A DNA stretch of 55,770 bases, taken from assembly GCF_000317285.1 (NCBI RefSeq), contig NZ_AJLN01000109.1, positions 1-55,770 on the forward strand, read 5' to 3'. The notes below the pieces were generated by a model. That model searched no databases. It was not told the origin of the DNA and saw only the letters and a program-made list of their open reading frames with translations. Below are positions 9,207-18,693 of the stretch, piece by piece. The stretch is from Chlorogloeopsis fritschii PCC 6912. GTDB taxonomy: Bacteria; Cyanobacteriota; Cyanobacteriia; Cyanobacteriales; Nostocaceae. Made by a program: the position numbers and the translations under genes. Position 1 is the first letter of the stretch; every line of letters begins with the position of its first letter.

Positions 9207-9243
9207 GAGCCAGAGCAGTTATGGCAGAGGAGGCAGGTGGAAG

Positions 9244-10878
9244 ATGGATTTGACTGAGCTACAGGAGATAGCAGAGCAAGAGCGCAAGTCTCAAAAACCA
9301 GTGCAGATTCGCTGTTGTGTTGCTGCTGGTTGTCTGTCTGCTAATTCCGAAGCAGTGAAAAAGCGGCTTGAGGAAGCAGTCAAAGCATCTGGTTTAGAGA
9401 ACCAGGTACAAGTTAGCGGTGTGGGTTGTATGCGCTTGTGTTGTCAGGGATCTTTAGTTCATGTTGCAACACAAAACGAACCAGAAAGCTTGGGCACACT
9501 CTACCAAAAAGTTACCCCAGAGGATGCACCTGCAATTATCGCTGCTCTCAATGGAGAACAGACAAAAGTTCAACAAGGAGATTTGACACATCCATTTTTT
9601 ACGAAACAATTGCCGATAGTCTTAGAAAACAGCGGCAAAGTCAATCCCGATCGCATCGAATCTTATATTGCTGCTGGAGGCTATCAAGCACTTTACCACG
9701 TGCTGCGGGAGATGACTCCGGCTGAGGTGGTGGATGCTATTACACGTAGTGGTTTGCGGGGGCGCGGCGGTGCTGGTTATCCCACTGGTGTGAAATGGGC
9801 GACTGTTGCGAAAGCGAAAGGAGAGCGCAAGTTTGTCATCTGCAACGCTGATGAGGGCGATCCGGGAGCATTTATGGATCGCAGTGTTTTAGAAAGCGAT
9901 CCTCATCGCGTACTAGAAGGAATGGCGATCGCTGCCTATGCGGTGGGTGCAACCCAAGGCTATATCTATGTCAGAGCAGAATACCCCATCGCCATTAGCC
10001 GCCTGCAAACTGCAATTCGTCAAGCGCAACGCCTGGGCTTATTGGGCAGTCAAATATTTGAGTCTCCCTTTGATTTTAAAATTGATATCCGCATTGGTGC
10101 GGGGGCTTATGTTTGTGGTGAAGAAACCGCTTTGATGGCATCAATTGAAGGCAAACGCGGTACACCTCACCCCCGCCCGCCCTATCCCGCCGAGTCTGGT
10201 TTGTGGGGATATCCCACCCTCATTAACAACGTTGAAACCTTCGCTAATATCTCACCAATTATTCGTAAGGGCGCTGAGTGGTTTGCCAGTATCGGCACAG
10301 AAAAAAGCAAGGGTACAAAAGTTTTTGCATTAGCGGGTAAAATATGCAACACAGGCTTGATAGAAGTACCGATGGGAACCCCACTGCGGCTGATTGTAGA
10401 AGAACTAGGTGGTGGTGTACCTGATGACGGAAAAGCCAAAGCAGTGCAAACTGGTGGCCCTTCAGGAGGATGTATTCCTGCCTCAGCTTTTGATACATCG
10501 GTAGACTACGAATCCTTGACTGCACTAGGTTCGATGATGGGTTCCGGCGGCATGATTGTCATGGATCAAAGTACCAATATGGTAGATGTTGCCAAGTTTT
10601 TCATGGAATTTTGCATGGATGAATCTTGTGGTAAGTGCATTCCTTGTCGAGTAGGTACAGTGCAACTATATCGGTTGTTAACCAAAATTCGGGAAGGTAA
10701 AGCATCACTCACCGATTTGGAACTTTTGGAAGAACTGTGTGACATGGTAAAAAACACCAGCTTGTGCGGTTTGGGGCAATCTGCACCAAATCCGGTGTTT
10801 AGCACTTTGCGTTATTTCCGAGATGAGTACTTGGCACTGATTAACACATCTCAAGCACAGGAGCAGCTCAACGTATGA
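9244..10878 (+). CDS. hoxF: Bidirectional NiFe hydrogenase, HoxF diaphorase subunit
   Basis: A 544-residue NuoF-type flavoprotein that exchanges electrons with NAD(P)H. The N-terminus has a thioredoxin-like 2Fe-2S domain (C24/25, C30, C62, C66/67), followed by the NADH/FMN site [10 protein letters not shown] (173-182), the second nucleotide region [19 protein letters not shown] (about 283-301) and a 4Fe-4S site C462-x2-C465-x2-C468 with C508. Length and order are normal for HoxF. GAGGAGG at 9227-9233 gives well-placed translation initiation. It overlaps the next gene by 4 bp (ATGA), so translational coupling is likely. A copy of the direct-repeat motif precedes it, so it may have its own promoter apart from hoxE. 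Confidence 0.97.
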   Translation: MDLTELQEIAEQERKSQKPVQIRCCVAAGCLSANSEAVKKRLEEAVKASGLENQVQVSGVGCMRLCCQGSLVHVATQNEPESLGTLYQKVTPEDAPAIIAALNGEQTKVQQGDLTHPFFTKQLPIVLENSGKVNPDRIESYIAAGGYQALYHVLREMTPAEVVDAITRSGLRGRGGAGYPTGVKWATVAKAKGERKFVICNADEGDPGAFMDRSVLESDPHRVLEGMAIAAYAVGATQGYIYVRAEYPIAISRLQTAIRQAQRLGLLGSQIFESPFDFKIDIRIGAGAYVCGEETALMASIEGKRGTPHPRPPYPAESGLWGYPTLINNVETFANISPIIRKGAEWFASIGTEKSKGTKVFALAGKICNTGLIEVPMGTPLRLIVEELGGGVPDDGKAKAVQTGGPSGGCIPASAFDTSVDYESLTALGSMMGSGGMIVMDQSTNMVDVAKFFMEFCMDESCGKCIPCRVGTVQLYRLLTKIREGKASLTDLELLEELCDMVKNTSLCGLGQSAPNPVFSTLRYFRDEYLALINTSQAQEQLNV

Positions 10879-11900
10879 GTTACAAGCGTATTTTGATTAC
10901 TCGTCATGGCGGCTCGGAAGTTTTACAATTGTTTGAAGATGAACTACCTGAACCTCAAACAGGTGAAGTTCGGGTGAGAATTCTCGCAAGTGGAGTAGCC
11001 TTTACAGATGTTCTGATTCGTGAAGGTTTATATCCGGGCATACCAAAGCCACCATTTTCACCAGGCTATGAAATCATTGGCATTGTAGACAAGCTGGGTT
11101 TAGGAGTATCCACTCTGGAATTAGGACAACGGGTTGTTGCTCTTACCATTGTCGGAGGCTACAGCGAGTATTTATGTTTGCCCGCAACGGAATTAATATC
11201 CGTACCCAAGGAAGTAGATGCGCTAGAAGCTGTGAGTTTGGTATTGCAGTATGTCACAGCCTACCAAATCTTGCATCGGATTGCGAAAGTTAAAAGTGGC
11301 GATCGCATTTTAATTCACGGTGCAGCCGGAGGAGTTGGCACGGCATTGCTGGAATTAGGCAAGCTAGCAGGCTTAGAGATATATGGAACAGCCTCTAAAT
11401 CTAAACACGAACTTGTTTCTAGTTTAGGAGCAATTCCAATTGATTACAAAAATGAAGATTTCGTCCAACGGATTTACAGCCTTACAGGTGATGGCGTGGA
11501 TATTGTCTGCGATGCGATCGGAGGCAGCCACTTACTCGATTCTTATAAAACACTGCGAAAACAAGGAATATTGATTAATTACGGTTTCTCTTCAGCTTTG
11601 AGTGGAAAGCGCAATCGAATATTTAAGCTAGGGGCAAGTTTTATCTTGTTGTTGCTGTTGCAATTACTGCCAGATGGTAAAAAAGCCTTGTTCTACAACA
11701 TTGCTGGATTCAAAAAACAGCATTCTGACTGGTTTCGTGAGGATTTGACAAAATTATTAGACTTACTAGTACACAAGCAAATTAAACCCATTATTGCCGA
11801 TCGCCTGCCACTAGCAGCAGCTGCTCGTGCCCACGAATTACTCGACTGTTCAGCCATCAGCGGGCAACTGGTACTTTTGTGCAGCAATGAGGGTGGCTGA
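10875..11900 (+). CDS. MDR-family NAD(P)H:quinone oxidoreductase-like protein
   Basis: A 341-residue medium-chain dehydrogenase/reductase. N-terminal GroES-like fold with [17 protein letters not shown] (about 38-54), Rossmann nucleotide site [15 protein letters not shown] (about 149-163) and a C-terminal catalytic-domain return. The zinc-binding Cys/His sets of alcohol dehydrogenases are absent, which places it with quinone oxidoreductases/VAT-1-like reductases. The start codon overlaps the hoxF stop by 4 bp, so it is co-translated with a hydrogenase subunit; it is not a standard hox gene. A redox partner role for the NADPH pool is possible but inferred. Confidence 0.85.
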   Translation: MSYKRILITRHGGSEVLQLFEDELPEPQTGEVRVRILASGVAFTDVLIREGLYPGIPKPPFSPGYEIIGIVDKLGLGVSTLELGQRVVALTIVGGYSEYLCLPATELISVPKEVDALEAVSLVLQYVTAYQILHRIAKVKSGDRILIHGAAGGVGTALLELGKLAGLEIYGTASKSKHELVSSLGAIPIDYKNEDFVQRIYSLTGDGVDIVCDAIGGSHLLDSYKTLRKQGILINYGFSSALSGKRNRIFKLGASFILLLLLQLLPDGKKALFYNIAGFKKQHSDWFREDLTKLLDLLVHKQIKPIIADRLPLAAAARAHELLDCSAISGQLVLLCSNEGG

Positions 11901-11929
11901 GGAATAAAGAATTGGCTTCTCAGTATGCT

Positions 11930-12120
11930 CAATCAAAAATTGGGGCAACAGGTAACCTCTAGTTAATTTATCCAACGACTGAAAACATAAGACGCACGCA
12001 GAGGAGCCAGTGCGTTGGGGAGACAGTGCGTTGCGCGGGTTCCCCGCGTTGTAGCAACTGTCGTCGGCTCTGCCGACTTAAAGCAACTGGCGTTCGCAGA
12101 GGCGCAGAGAGTAGAAGTTG
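11930..12120. repeat. Cluster of short nested palindromic repeats
   Basis: The spacer after the MDR gene holds several interleaved palindromes, among them CGCGGG-TTC-CCCGCG and GTCGGC-TCT-GCCGAC, with repeated GTGCGTTG and GCAACTG words. These are the short interspersed repeats usual in filamentous cyanobacteria. Confidence 0.55.
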
Positions 12121-12188
12121 GGAATAGTTGATTTTTGCATTTCATATCCAAATTTAATAACGCCAAACGATAAAAGGGGGTGAGGGGA

Positions 12189-13016
12189 ATGTTTGCAAAA
12201 GTTTTTTTCAGTATTGGTTTATTGCTAGCGATCGCTTTACTCGTTTTAGTAGTTTTACGAGTCAAAAACGAACAAGAAGTTAACAGAATTTGGCGATCGC
12301 TCTCAACTGCACCAGCAGAAACTCGTTTCACCGAAGACATGGTTACAGAATTACCCCCTCCCGTCAGGCGTTACTTTCTCCATGCCATTGCCCCAGGCAC
12401 TCCTATTGCTACTTCTGTAAGCTTGGAAATGAGTGGCAGTTTTAGGATGGAACGGGATAAACCGTGGATACCGATGCGAGCTACAGAAATTATCTCAGCC
12501 AAAGGATTTGTTTGGAAAGCAGCGATCGGTCGTGGTTTATTTCAATTTATAGGAGCCGATTATTATGCCAACAAATCGGGACGAATGCAATTCTCCCTTG
12601 GAGGGTTGATTCCGTTAGTAAACGCCCACAATCCTGATGTTAAGCGCTCCAGCATTGGACGACTCGCTGGAGAATTACTCTGGCTGCCCTCTGCCTTATT
12701 GCCCCAGCAGGGCGTAAGTTGGCAGGCAATTGATGAGAGAACTATCCAAGCTAGTCTGAAAATTGATGGTGAACCTGTAACGCTCACACTAGTTATAGAT
12801 CCTGACGGCAAAGTCTTGAAGATTTCTTTTCTGCGTTGGGGGGAACACACCGATGATGGCAGTTTCGCTTACATCCCCTTTGGCGGAGAAGTACAACAAG
12901 AACAAACATTTGCAGGATTTACAATCCCTTCCCAGGTAAGCTTGGGTTGGTGGTTTGGCACAGACAATTACTTAGAATTTTTCCGTGGCAAGATTGAGCG
13001 GGCAGAGTTTTGTTGA
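12189..13016 (+). CDS. DUF6544-like protein with N-terminal membrane segment
   Basis: A roughly 275-residue protein: one hydrophobic N-terminal helix (about 5-25) and then a beta-rich domain beginning P-P-P-V-R-R-Y-F and containing [39 protein letters not shown] and [16 protein letters not shown]. This pattern resembles the DUF6544 (formerly DUF6920) family, whose function is unknown; I recall the family by eye and give it moderate weight. The ATG at 12189 follows GGGGGTGAGGGGA; a GTG nine bases upstream is an alternative. It ends just before hoxU and is not a usual part of hox clusters. Confidence 0.75.
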   Translation: MFAKVFFSIGLLLAIALLVLVVLRVKNEQEVNRIWRSLSTAPAETRFTEDMVTELPPPVRRYFLHAIAPGTPIATSVSLEMSGSFRMERDKPWIPMRATEIISAKGFVWKAAIGRGLFQFIGADYYANKSGRMQFSLGGLIPLVNAHNPDVKRSSIGRLAGELLWLPSALLPQQGVSWQAIDERTIQASLKIDGEPVTLTLVIDPDGKVLKISFLRWGEHTDDGSFAYIPFGGEVQQEQTFAGFTIPSQVSLGWWFGTDNYLEFFRGKIERAEFC

Positions 13017-13036
13017 GTTTGAGTAGAACAACAGCA

Positions 13037-13753
13037 ATGACAGTAAAAACTTTAACAATTGATGACCAATTAATCAGCGCTCGTGAGGATGAAACTCTAC
13101 TTGAGGCAGCACGAGAAGCAGGAATTCATATTCCGACACTATGCTATTTAGAAGGAGTTTCAGAAGTTGGTGCTTGTCGCCTTTGCCTAGTCGAAATTGC
13201 TGGTAGCAATAAATTACAACCCGCTTGTGTCACAAAAGTTGCTGAAGGCATGGAAGTTAAGACTAAAAGCGATCGCCTGCAAAAATACCGTCGCACCATT
13301 GTAGAAATGCTGTTTGCAGAAGGCAATCACATTTGCTCGGTGTGCGTGGCAAATGGCAATTGCGAGTTGCAAGACTTGGCAATTGAGATGGGTATGGATC
13401 ATGTGCGCTTAGAATACCACTCCCCGGCTCGCAAAGTCGATGTTTCCCACGATCGCTTTGGCATTGACCACAACCGTTGTGTTCTTTGTACACGTTGCGT
13501 CCGTGTTTGTGACGAAATTGAAGGCGCTCACACTTGGGATATGGCAGGTAGAGGTACAAATTCTCACGTAATTACCGACTTAAATCAACCTTGGGGAACC
13601 TCGCAAACTTGTACTTCCTGCGGTAAATGCGTCAATGCTTGTCCTACGGGTGCAATTTTCTCTAAAGGTGCGAGTGTCGGCGAAATGAAACACGATCACG
13701 CCAAACTCGACTTTCTTGTTACCGCACGGGAAAAACAGCAATGGAATTTTTAA
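13037..13753 (+). CDS. hoxU: Bidirectional NiFe hydrogenase, HoxU subunit
   Basis: A 238-residue NuoG-N-like ferredoxin subunit that passes electrons between HoxEF and HoxYH. Residues C36, C47, C50 and C64 form the plant-type 2Fe-2S site; a C/H cluster follows at [12 protein letters not shown]; two 4Fe-4S motifs are [11 protein letters not shown] and [12 protein letters not shown]. The ATG at 13037 gives the standard start [11 protein letters not shown] and the usual length; the longer TTG-started frame overlapping the preceding gene is unlikely. 73 bp to hoxY, a spacer rich in heptamer-like (T/A)CCAAAAT words. Confidence 0.95.
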   Translation: MTVKTLTIDDQLISAREDETLLEAAREAGIHIPTLCYLEGVSEVGACRLCLVEIAGSNKLQPACVTKVAEGMEVKTKSDRLQKYRRTIVEMLFAEGNHICSVCVANGNCELQDLAIEMGMDHVRLEYHSPARKVDVSHDRFGIDHNRCVLCTRCVRVCDEIEGAHTWDMAGRGTNSHVITDLNQPWGTSQTCTSCGKCVNACPTGAIFSKGASVGEMKHDHAKLDFLVTAREKQQWNF

Positions 13754-13784
13754 GTAAAGGCAGGAGGTATAAGGAAAGAAAGTT

Positions 13785-13825
13785 TTTTTTCAAATTCCTA
13801 ATCCAAAATCCAAAATCTAAAATCC
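13785..13825. repeat. Short ATCCAAAATC tandem repeats between hoxU and hoxY
   Basis: The spacer holds several near-identical copies of a (T)CCAAAAT heptamer running directly up to the hoxY ATG. The same word type recurs at 41870-41910 and, inside nifJ, at 4072-4113. Confidence 0.5.
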
Positions 13826-13826
13826 T

Positions 13827-14372
13827 ATGACTCGTTTGAAATTAGCAACAGTATGGCTCGGTGGTTGTTCTGGCTGTCATATGTCCTTTCTTGACTTAGA
13901 CGAATGGCTGTTTGATTTAGCAGCACAGGTAGATTTAGTTTACAGTCCTTTCATCGATATCAAAAAATACCCACAAGAAGTAGATGTGGTGTTAGTAGAG
14001 GGAGCGATCGCCAACGAAGAACATCTAGAAACAATTAAAACAGTGAGAGAGCGATCGCGCCTCCTTGTTTCCTTTGGCGATTGTGCTGTCACAGGTAATG
14101 TTACTGCTTTACGCAATCCCTTGGGCAGTGCCGAACCAGTTCTCCAGCGCTGTTACATCGAAACCGCAGATATCCACGGACAAATTCCCCAAGAGCCTGG
14201 TATTGTGCCGCAGTTACTAGATCGAGTCACACCAGTTCATGCAGTAGTACCAGTTGATATTTATTTACCAGGTTGCCCGCCTTCAGCTACTCGGATTAAA
14301 GCAGTATTAGAACCACTCTTACATGGAGAAATACCACAATTAGAAGGACGTGAATTCATCAAATTTGGCTAA
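13827..14372 (+). CDS. hoxY: Bidirectional NiFe hydrogenase, small subunit HoxY
   Basis: A 181-residue small hydrogenase subunit with the proximal 4Fe-4S ligands in GGCSGCH (C14, C17), a third Cys in SFGDCAVTGN and a fourth in LPGCPPSATRI, all as in HoxY. It lacks the Tat signal and extra clusters of uptake-type small subunits, consistent with a soluble bidirectional enzyme. It pairs with HoxH to hold the NiFe site. The following CBS-CP12 gene begins 25 bp downstream. Confidence 0.96.
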   Translation: MTRLKLATVWLGGCSGCHMSFLDLDEWLFDLAAQVDLVYSPFIDIKKYPQEVDVVLVEGAIANEEHLETIKTVRERSRLLVSFGDCAVTGNVTALRNPLGSAEPVLQRCYIETADIHGQIPQEPGIVPQLLDRVTPVHAVVPVDIYLPGCPPSATRIKAVLEPLLHGEIPQLEGREFIKFG

Positions 14373-14397
14373 ATTTAGAAAGTTCGGGAGATTGACT

Positions 14398-15018
14398 ATG
14401 CTTAAAGCCGCAGACATTATGACTAAAGATGTTGCTACAATTCGCAGTTCGGCAACAGTTGCTGAAGCTGTGAGACTAATGAGGGCTAGAAATTGGAAAG
14501 CACTAATTGTGGATCGTCGCCACGAACAAGATGCCTACGGCATTATTAGTGAGAGTGATATTGTCTACAAAGTAATTGCCTATGGCAAAGATCCAAATAG
14601 AGTGCGTGTTTACGAGGTAATGACCAAACCTTGTATCGTAGTTAACCCCGATTTAGGTTTAGAATATGTAGCGCGGTTATTTGCCGACCATCATATTCAG
14701 AGAGCACCTGTAATTCAAAACGAACTGCTAGGTATAATTTCATTAGCTGATATTCTGGCAAATAGTACTTTTCTTGAGCAACCCCGCACAATTCTGCTTG
14801 AGCAACAACTCCAAGACGAAATTAGAAAAGCTCGCGAAGTTTGTACTCAAAAAGGTATCCGTTCCGAAGAATGTGCTGCAGCTTGGGATGTAATCGAGGA
14901 ACTACAAGCCGAAATCGCTCATCAACGAGCAGAGACAATAGATAGAACAGCCTTTGAAGAATACTGCGATGAGTATCCAGAGGCAAAAGAAATCTATGAC
15001 TGTTGGTGCAGTGGGTAA
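14398..15018 (+). CDS. CBS-CP12 fusion protein
   Basis: A 206-residue protein with two CBS motifs (MLKAADIMTKDVATI and YEVMTKPCIVVN regions, about residues 1-58 and 70-125), which bind adenylates in other families, followed by a CP12 module (about 145-206). The CP12 part shows C-x8-C in CTQKGIRSEEC, then AAAWDVIEELQAEIAHQR and a C-terminal EEYCDEYPEAKEIYDCWC. CP12 scaffolds and inhibits phosphoribulokinase and GAPDH under dark/oxidising conditions, and CBS-CP12 fusions are known cyanobacterial variants thought to sense adenylates. The ATG at 14398 has GGGAG before it and starts the first CBS motif; an upstream in-frame start would overlap hoxY. Position between hoxY and hoxH links Calvin-cycle control to hydrogenase expression. 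Confidence 0.9.
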   Translation: MLKAADIMTKDVATIRSSATVAEAVRLMRARNWKALIVDRRHEQDAYGIISESDIVYKVIAYGKDPNRVRVYEVMTKPCIVVNPDLGLEYVARLFADHHIQRAPVIQNELLGIISLADILANSTFLEQPRTILLEQQLQDEIRKAREVCTQKGIRSEECAAAWDVIEELQAEIAHQRAETIDRTAFEEYCDEYPEAKEIYDCWCSG

Positions 15019-15105
15019 GCTCCTCAATAAATTACAGCGGTTTTCTGTAAGTTAAGCATTGCCCACCCTACCAGTAAGGAGCAATTGGAGGGGAAAGATA
15101 CAACT

Positions 15106-15474
15106 ATGACGAAAGATTTAAGAGATTCAAAAGAGCCGAGAATTTCATCTGAAACATTGACAAACTTCCAGTTAGTTGATGGGCAAATTGGCGAGATATC
15201 TTTAGTTAACGGAACACTATATGTTCATTTTCAAACTGATGATGAAAAAGATTTGATACTTGTGTTTACAGACGTAGCTGGAGTTGAGATGTTCAATATC
15301 CAGAATGCCGAACTGAGTAAATGTACAGTTCACTTAAACGATCCTTTCATCGAACGAGCTACTAAACTGTCAGAAAAACATACTGAAAAGCTCGTATGTT
15401 ATGCCTTTTGGTCACCTTGGCTAGAAGAACCACTGATGCGGATTTTAGCGAGGGATTTTGAGATTCAAACCTAA
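15106..15474 (+). CDS. Hypothetical protein in the hox operon
   Basis: A 122-residue, mostly beta-strand soluble protein without Cys-rich or membrane motifs. Notable strands are GEISLVNGTLYVHFQTDDEK and DLILVFTDVAGVEMFN; the C-terminal KLVCYAFWSPWLEEPLMRILA is aromatic. I do not recognise the family. The ATG at 15106 is preferred to a TTG 21 bp upstream because GGAGGGG lies about 14 bp before it. It sits between CBS-CP12 and hoxH, 41 bp before hoxH, so it is probably transcribed with them. Confidence 0.7.
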   Translation: MTKDLRDSKEPRISSETLTNFQLVDGQIGEISLVNGTLYVHFQTDDEKDLILVFTDVAGVEMFNIQNAELSKCTVHLNDPFIERATKLSEKHTEKLVCYAFWSPWLEEPLMRILARDFEIQT

Positions 15475-15515
15475 TATTACCTTGAAATCTATCTCAGCTA
15501 GGCGGCAAAATTTTT

Positions 15516-16964
15516 ATGAAAAAAGTAATCATAGATCCTGTTACCCGCATCGAAGGACACGCCAAAATCACCATTTACCTTGATGATACAGGACAAGTCA
15601 GCGATGCTCGTTTCCATGTGACTGAATTTCGAGGCTTTGAAAAGTTTTGTGAAGGGCGTCCTTTAGCAGAAATGCCCGGAATTACAGCACGCGTGTGTGG
15701 CATTTGTCCGGTGAGCCACTTATTAGCTTCTGCAAAAGCAGGCGATCGCATTCTTGCCGTTACCATTCCTCCCGCAGCAGTAAAACTACGCCGTTTGATG
15801 AACTTGGGGCAAATTATCCAATCCCATGCTCTCAGCTTTTTCCATTTAAGTGCGCCTGATTTTTTGCTGGGCATGGATAGCGATCCAAGTAAACGCAACG
15901 TCTTTGGCTTAATTGCAGCTGAACCTGAACTCGCTCGTGGGGGGATTCGGTTGCGCCAATTTGGGCAAGAAATTATTGAACTTCTGGGCGGGCGCAAAAT
16001 TCACCCATCCTGGGCTGTACCTGGAGGTGTGAGGGAACCCTTATCTGCCCAGGGAAGAACTCATATTCAAACTCGCATCCCCGAAGTAAGAACTACAATC
16101 CTAAATGCATTAGATCTGTTTAAGCGTTTGCTCCAAGATTACGAAAAAGAAGCGCAAACCTTTGGTAACTTCCCCAGCTTATTCATGGGGTTAGTCACTC
16201 CTGAAGGCTTGTGGGAAAATTACGATGGATACATCCGCTTTGTCGATAGTGTAGGCAACATCATTGCTGACAAACTCGATCCAACTCGCTATCAAGAATA
16301 TATCGGCGAAGCAGTTGAACCTTGGACTTACCTAAAATTTCCTTATTACCGTCCTTTAGGATATCCCGATCGAGAAGATCATTGTCGCTTAGATAGTGGT
16401 ATTTATCGAGTAGGGCCTTTAGCACGTCTCAATGTTTGCAGCCATATTGGCACAGCTCTAGCTGATCGCGAATTGCGGGAGTTTAGAGACGCAGGCAAAG
16501 GCACAGTTAGCTCCTCATTTTTCTATCACTACGCTCGGCTGATCGAAATTCTCGCATCGATTGAGCAGATTGAAATTTTGCTCGACGATCCAGATCTATT
16601 ATCCAATCGGCTCCGCGCCGATGCTGGTATTAATCAACTAGAAGCTGTTGGCGTCAGTGAAGCACCGCGCGGCACTTTGTTCCATCACTATCAAGTTGAT
16701 GAAAACGGCTTAATTCAAAAAGTAAATTTACTCATTGCCACAGGGCAAAACAACTTGGCAATGAATCGCACAGTTGCTCAAATTGCCCGGCACTTCGTTA
16801 ATGGTTCGGAAATTTCTGAAGGAATGTTGAATCGTGTAGAAGCTGGAATTCGAGCCTTCGATCCTTGTCTGAGTTGTTCCACCCATGCAGTCGGGCAAAT
16901 GCCTTTGCACGTTCAATTAGTGGGAGCAGACGGGAGTGTTGTCAATGAAGCGTGGCGGAATTAA
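15516..16964 (+). CDS. hoxH: Bidirectional NiFe hydrogenase, large subunit HoxH
   Basis: A 482-residue large subunit carrying the NiFe active site. Both ligand motifs are intact: [10 protein letters not shown] with C61, C64, H68 and DPCLSCSTH with C451, C454, H457. The 25-residue tail after H457 ([10 protein letters not shown]...) is the C-terminal extension removed by HoxW after nickel insertion, so the enzyme appears maturable. Length is normal. hoxW follows after 3 bp. Confidence 0.98.
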   Translation: MKKVIIDPVTRIEGHAKITIYLDDTGQVSDARFHVTEFRGFEKFCEGRPLAEMPGITARVCGICPVSHLLASAKAGDRILAVTIPPAAVKLRRLMNLGQIIQSHALSFFHLSAPDFLLGMDSDPSKRNVFGLIAAEPELARGGIRLRQFGQEIIELLGGRKIHPSWAVPGGVREPLSAQGRTHIQTRIPEVRTTILNALDLFKRLLQDYEKEAQTFGNFPSLFMGLVTPEGLWENYDGYIRFVDSVGNIIADKLDPTRYQEYIGEAVEPWTYLKFPYYRPLGYPDREDHCRLDSGIYRVGPLARLNVCSHIGTALADRELREFRDAGKGTVSSSFFYHYARLIEILASIEQIEILLDDPDLLSNRLRADAGINQLEAVGVSEAPRGTLFHHYQVDENGLIQKVNLLIATGQNNLAMNRTVAQIARHFVNGSEISEGMLNRVEAGIRAFDPCLSCSTHAVGQMPLHVQLVGADGSVVNEAWRN

Positions 16965-16967
16965 ATT

Positions 16968-17444
16968 ATGAGCAATAATGTCCTAGTAATTGGTTATGGC
17001 AATGACTTGCGTTGTGATGATGCGATCGGGCAAAGAGTAGCAGAAAAAATTGCCACTCAGGATTTAGCCAACGTCAAATCTATTGCTGTTCACCAATTGA
17101 CTCCCGAACTCGCGGCAAATTTGGCAAATGTTGATTTGGCAATTTTTGTCGATGCTTGTTTTAATTGTGAAAACTCTAAAGTACAAGTAAAATCACTCTT
17201 ACCTGCCACCAATAGTTATATAGCAGGACATTTGAGCAATCCCCAAACACTATTGGCTCTGACTCAAACTCTTTACAGTTATTATCCCCAAACTTGGTGG
17301 GTAATTGTTCCAGGAGAAAACTTTGAACTTGGCGATCGCCTATCACCTGTTGCTCAACGCGGAGTAGCGATCGCCCTAGAAAAAATTACCAGTCTGATTA
17401 ACCAAGCAAAAACTAATTCATCCAAACCAATGAGAAGGCGCTAA
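16968..17444 (+). CDS. hoxW: Hydrogenase maturation endopeptidase HoxW
   Basis: A 158-residue protease of the HybD/HupD family that cleaves the C-terminal extension of HoxH. The N-terminal VIGYGNDLRCDDAIG (7-21) is the G-N-x-L-R-x-D-D signature with the metal-binding acidic residue, and FVDACF (about 61-66) is the second acidic site. It starts 3 bp after the hoxH stop, so translational coupling is likely. The 3' end overlaps a convergent gene by 27 bp. Confidence 0.93.
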   Translation: MSNNVLVIGYGNDLRCDDAIGQRVAEKIATQDLANVKSIAVHQLTPELAANLANVDLAIFVDACFNCENSKVQVKSLLPATNSYIAGHLSNPQTLLALTQTLYSYYPQTWWVIVPGENFELGDRLSPVAQRGVAIALEKITSLINQAKTNSSKPMRRR

Positions 17445-17774
17445 ACCAGGATCTTCTGTTTCAGGAATTTGCAGACTCAGTTCTCGTTCTCTTTGATACA
17501 TTATTTTCTCTATACCCTGGTGAATCAAATCTTCAATGCAAGATCTATCCTTAAGAGAACAAGCTAAACTTCGGAAATTAATAGACTGTTGTTCACCTTC
17601 TTCTACAACTACGTAACAATTTGATACTCTGCTTAGAACGTGAGCAATTAATTCTTGACGTAAGTCTGGAATAGAAAAAGCCTGCTGATAGGGATGATCT
17701 GGATAAGTTTCAAGAATGTCCTCAATTATACTGGCTACAGTTGGCAGTGTGAGATTAAAAATGGTTTTAGTCAT
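17418..17774 (-). CDS. ComFB-like small protein
   Basis: A 118-residue protein with IIEDILETYPDHPYQQ and PDLRQELIAHVLSRVSNCYVVVEEG, an arrangement that resembles the late-competence ComFB family of cyanobacteria (C-terminal helix-Leu/Arg-rich part followed by Y-V-V). Some cyanobacterial ComFB-type proteins have been reported as c-di-GMP binders; whether this one binds it is not visible. It converges on hoxW with a 27-bp overlap. A copy of the direct-repeat motif lies upstream at 17869-17898, so it may be co-regulated with nifJ and hoxF although it is on the other strand. Family call is tentative. Confidence 0.75.
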   Translation of the reverse strand: MTKTIFNLTLPTVASIIEDILETYPDHPYQQAFSIPDLRQELIAHVLSRVSNCYVVVEEGEQQSINFRSLACSLKDRSCIEDLIHQGIEKIMYQRERELSLQIPETEDPGLAPSHWFG

Positions 17775-18175
17775 AATTTTTGCACCCTCAGCTTACTATT
17801 CTGTATGTATAAATAATTATCAGTAGAGCTAGATCTACTGGAAGTAGAAAGGCTCTAGTTTTAGCTTAGAAAATAAATTTGAGGATGTTGTGAGGAACTT
17901 TCCCCAAGTTTAAAAGTGATTTTTGAACCGCTACAATACTTCACGAAAATACTCTTGCTGGCAAGCAAAGAGTGAAAAATAATTACAATAGTTATAAATT
18001 GATTGACTAACTGACTGATATAGTCATAAATCCACTTCGTTTTTCAGGGCTACTGTTGGAAATAAGTCATGCACTAATGGATGAAATGCTTATAGGTTGT
18101 TCCTTTGGTGCCACCGTCAACCTAGTCAATCGATAAGATACAATATCCAAACGCATGAGATCAAAGTAAACAGAA
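17775..18175. other. Divergent spacer between ComFB-like and RHH genes
   Basis: 401 bp with the minus-strand direct-repeat motif at 17869-17898. The rest is A+T-rich and holds presumably both promoters; no gene seen. Confidence 0.6.
17869..17898 (-). promoter_or_regulatory. Direct-repeat motif upstream of ComFB-like gene (copy D)
   Basis: Read on the minus strand, TTCCTCA (17897-17891) is followed 11 bp on by ATCCTCA (17886-17880), one mismatch from the other copies, and then AAATTTATTTTC. It lies about 105 bp before the start of the minus-strand gene. Confidence 0.45.
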
Positions 18176-18586
18176 ATGGCAAATTCTCCTTTGGTATCTG
18201 TTCGCATTCCGCCTGAGATACTAGAGCGCATCGATCAACTGGCGCAGGAACTATACCCATCTCGTCGAGCAGGAAAAAATCCGAATCGCTCTCAAGTAAT
18301 TTTGGATGCGATCGCTCTATTTTTAGAGCAACACGAGTCTAGCTCTACAAACACTCTGGATATTAATGAGCAACTTGACGATCAACAAATCAGACAAGTA
18401 CTAAATGAACCCCTTGATAACGAGCCAATCAACATAGCGCTCCAAAAGTACTCCAGGTATATTGAACCCCCTATACAGTACCCTCAACCGATAGAACTTC
18501 CTACACGAGAGTACATAGATTGGTGGTTCAATTATTTTTCATATATGAAAAAGCTCACTGATATGTGGTTCGGTGTTAAATCATAG
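18176..18586 (+). CDS. Ribbon-helix-helix domain protein
   Basis: A 136-residue protein. Residues about 6-52 (VSVRIPPEILERIDQLAQEL then R-S-Q-V-I-L-D-A-I) match the ribbon-helix-helix DNA-binding fold of CopG/Arc-type regulators: a beta strand with alternating residues and two helices. The C-terminal half is acidic then aromatic (REYIDWWFNYFSYMKK) and unrecognised. No toxin partner is adjacent, so it may be a free-standing regulator. A good terminator follows. Confidence 0.75.
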   Translation: MANSPLVSVRIPPEILERIDQLAQELYPSRRAGKNPNRSQVILDAIALFLEQHESSSTNTLDINEQLDDQQIRQVLNEPLDNEPINIALQKYSRYIEPPIQYPQPIELPTREYIDWWFNYFSYMKKLTDMWFGVKS

Positions 18587-18693
18587 CTGCCTTTGAACAA
18601 GGCTAAATTAACTGCAAGAACAATTGATATTAACAAGAAAATTTAGGTAATAACAAGCTTATTCCTTTCCGCTTGCAAAATATCTATTGTTTA

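Noticed and set aside
9056-9253. 65-codon frame before hoxF
   Set aside because: Overlaps the direct-repeat motif and the hoxF ribosome-binding site; composition not coding.
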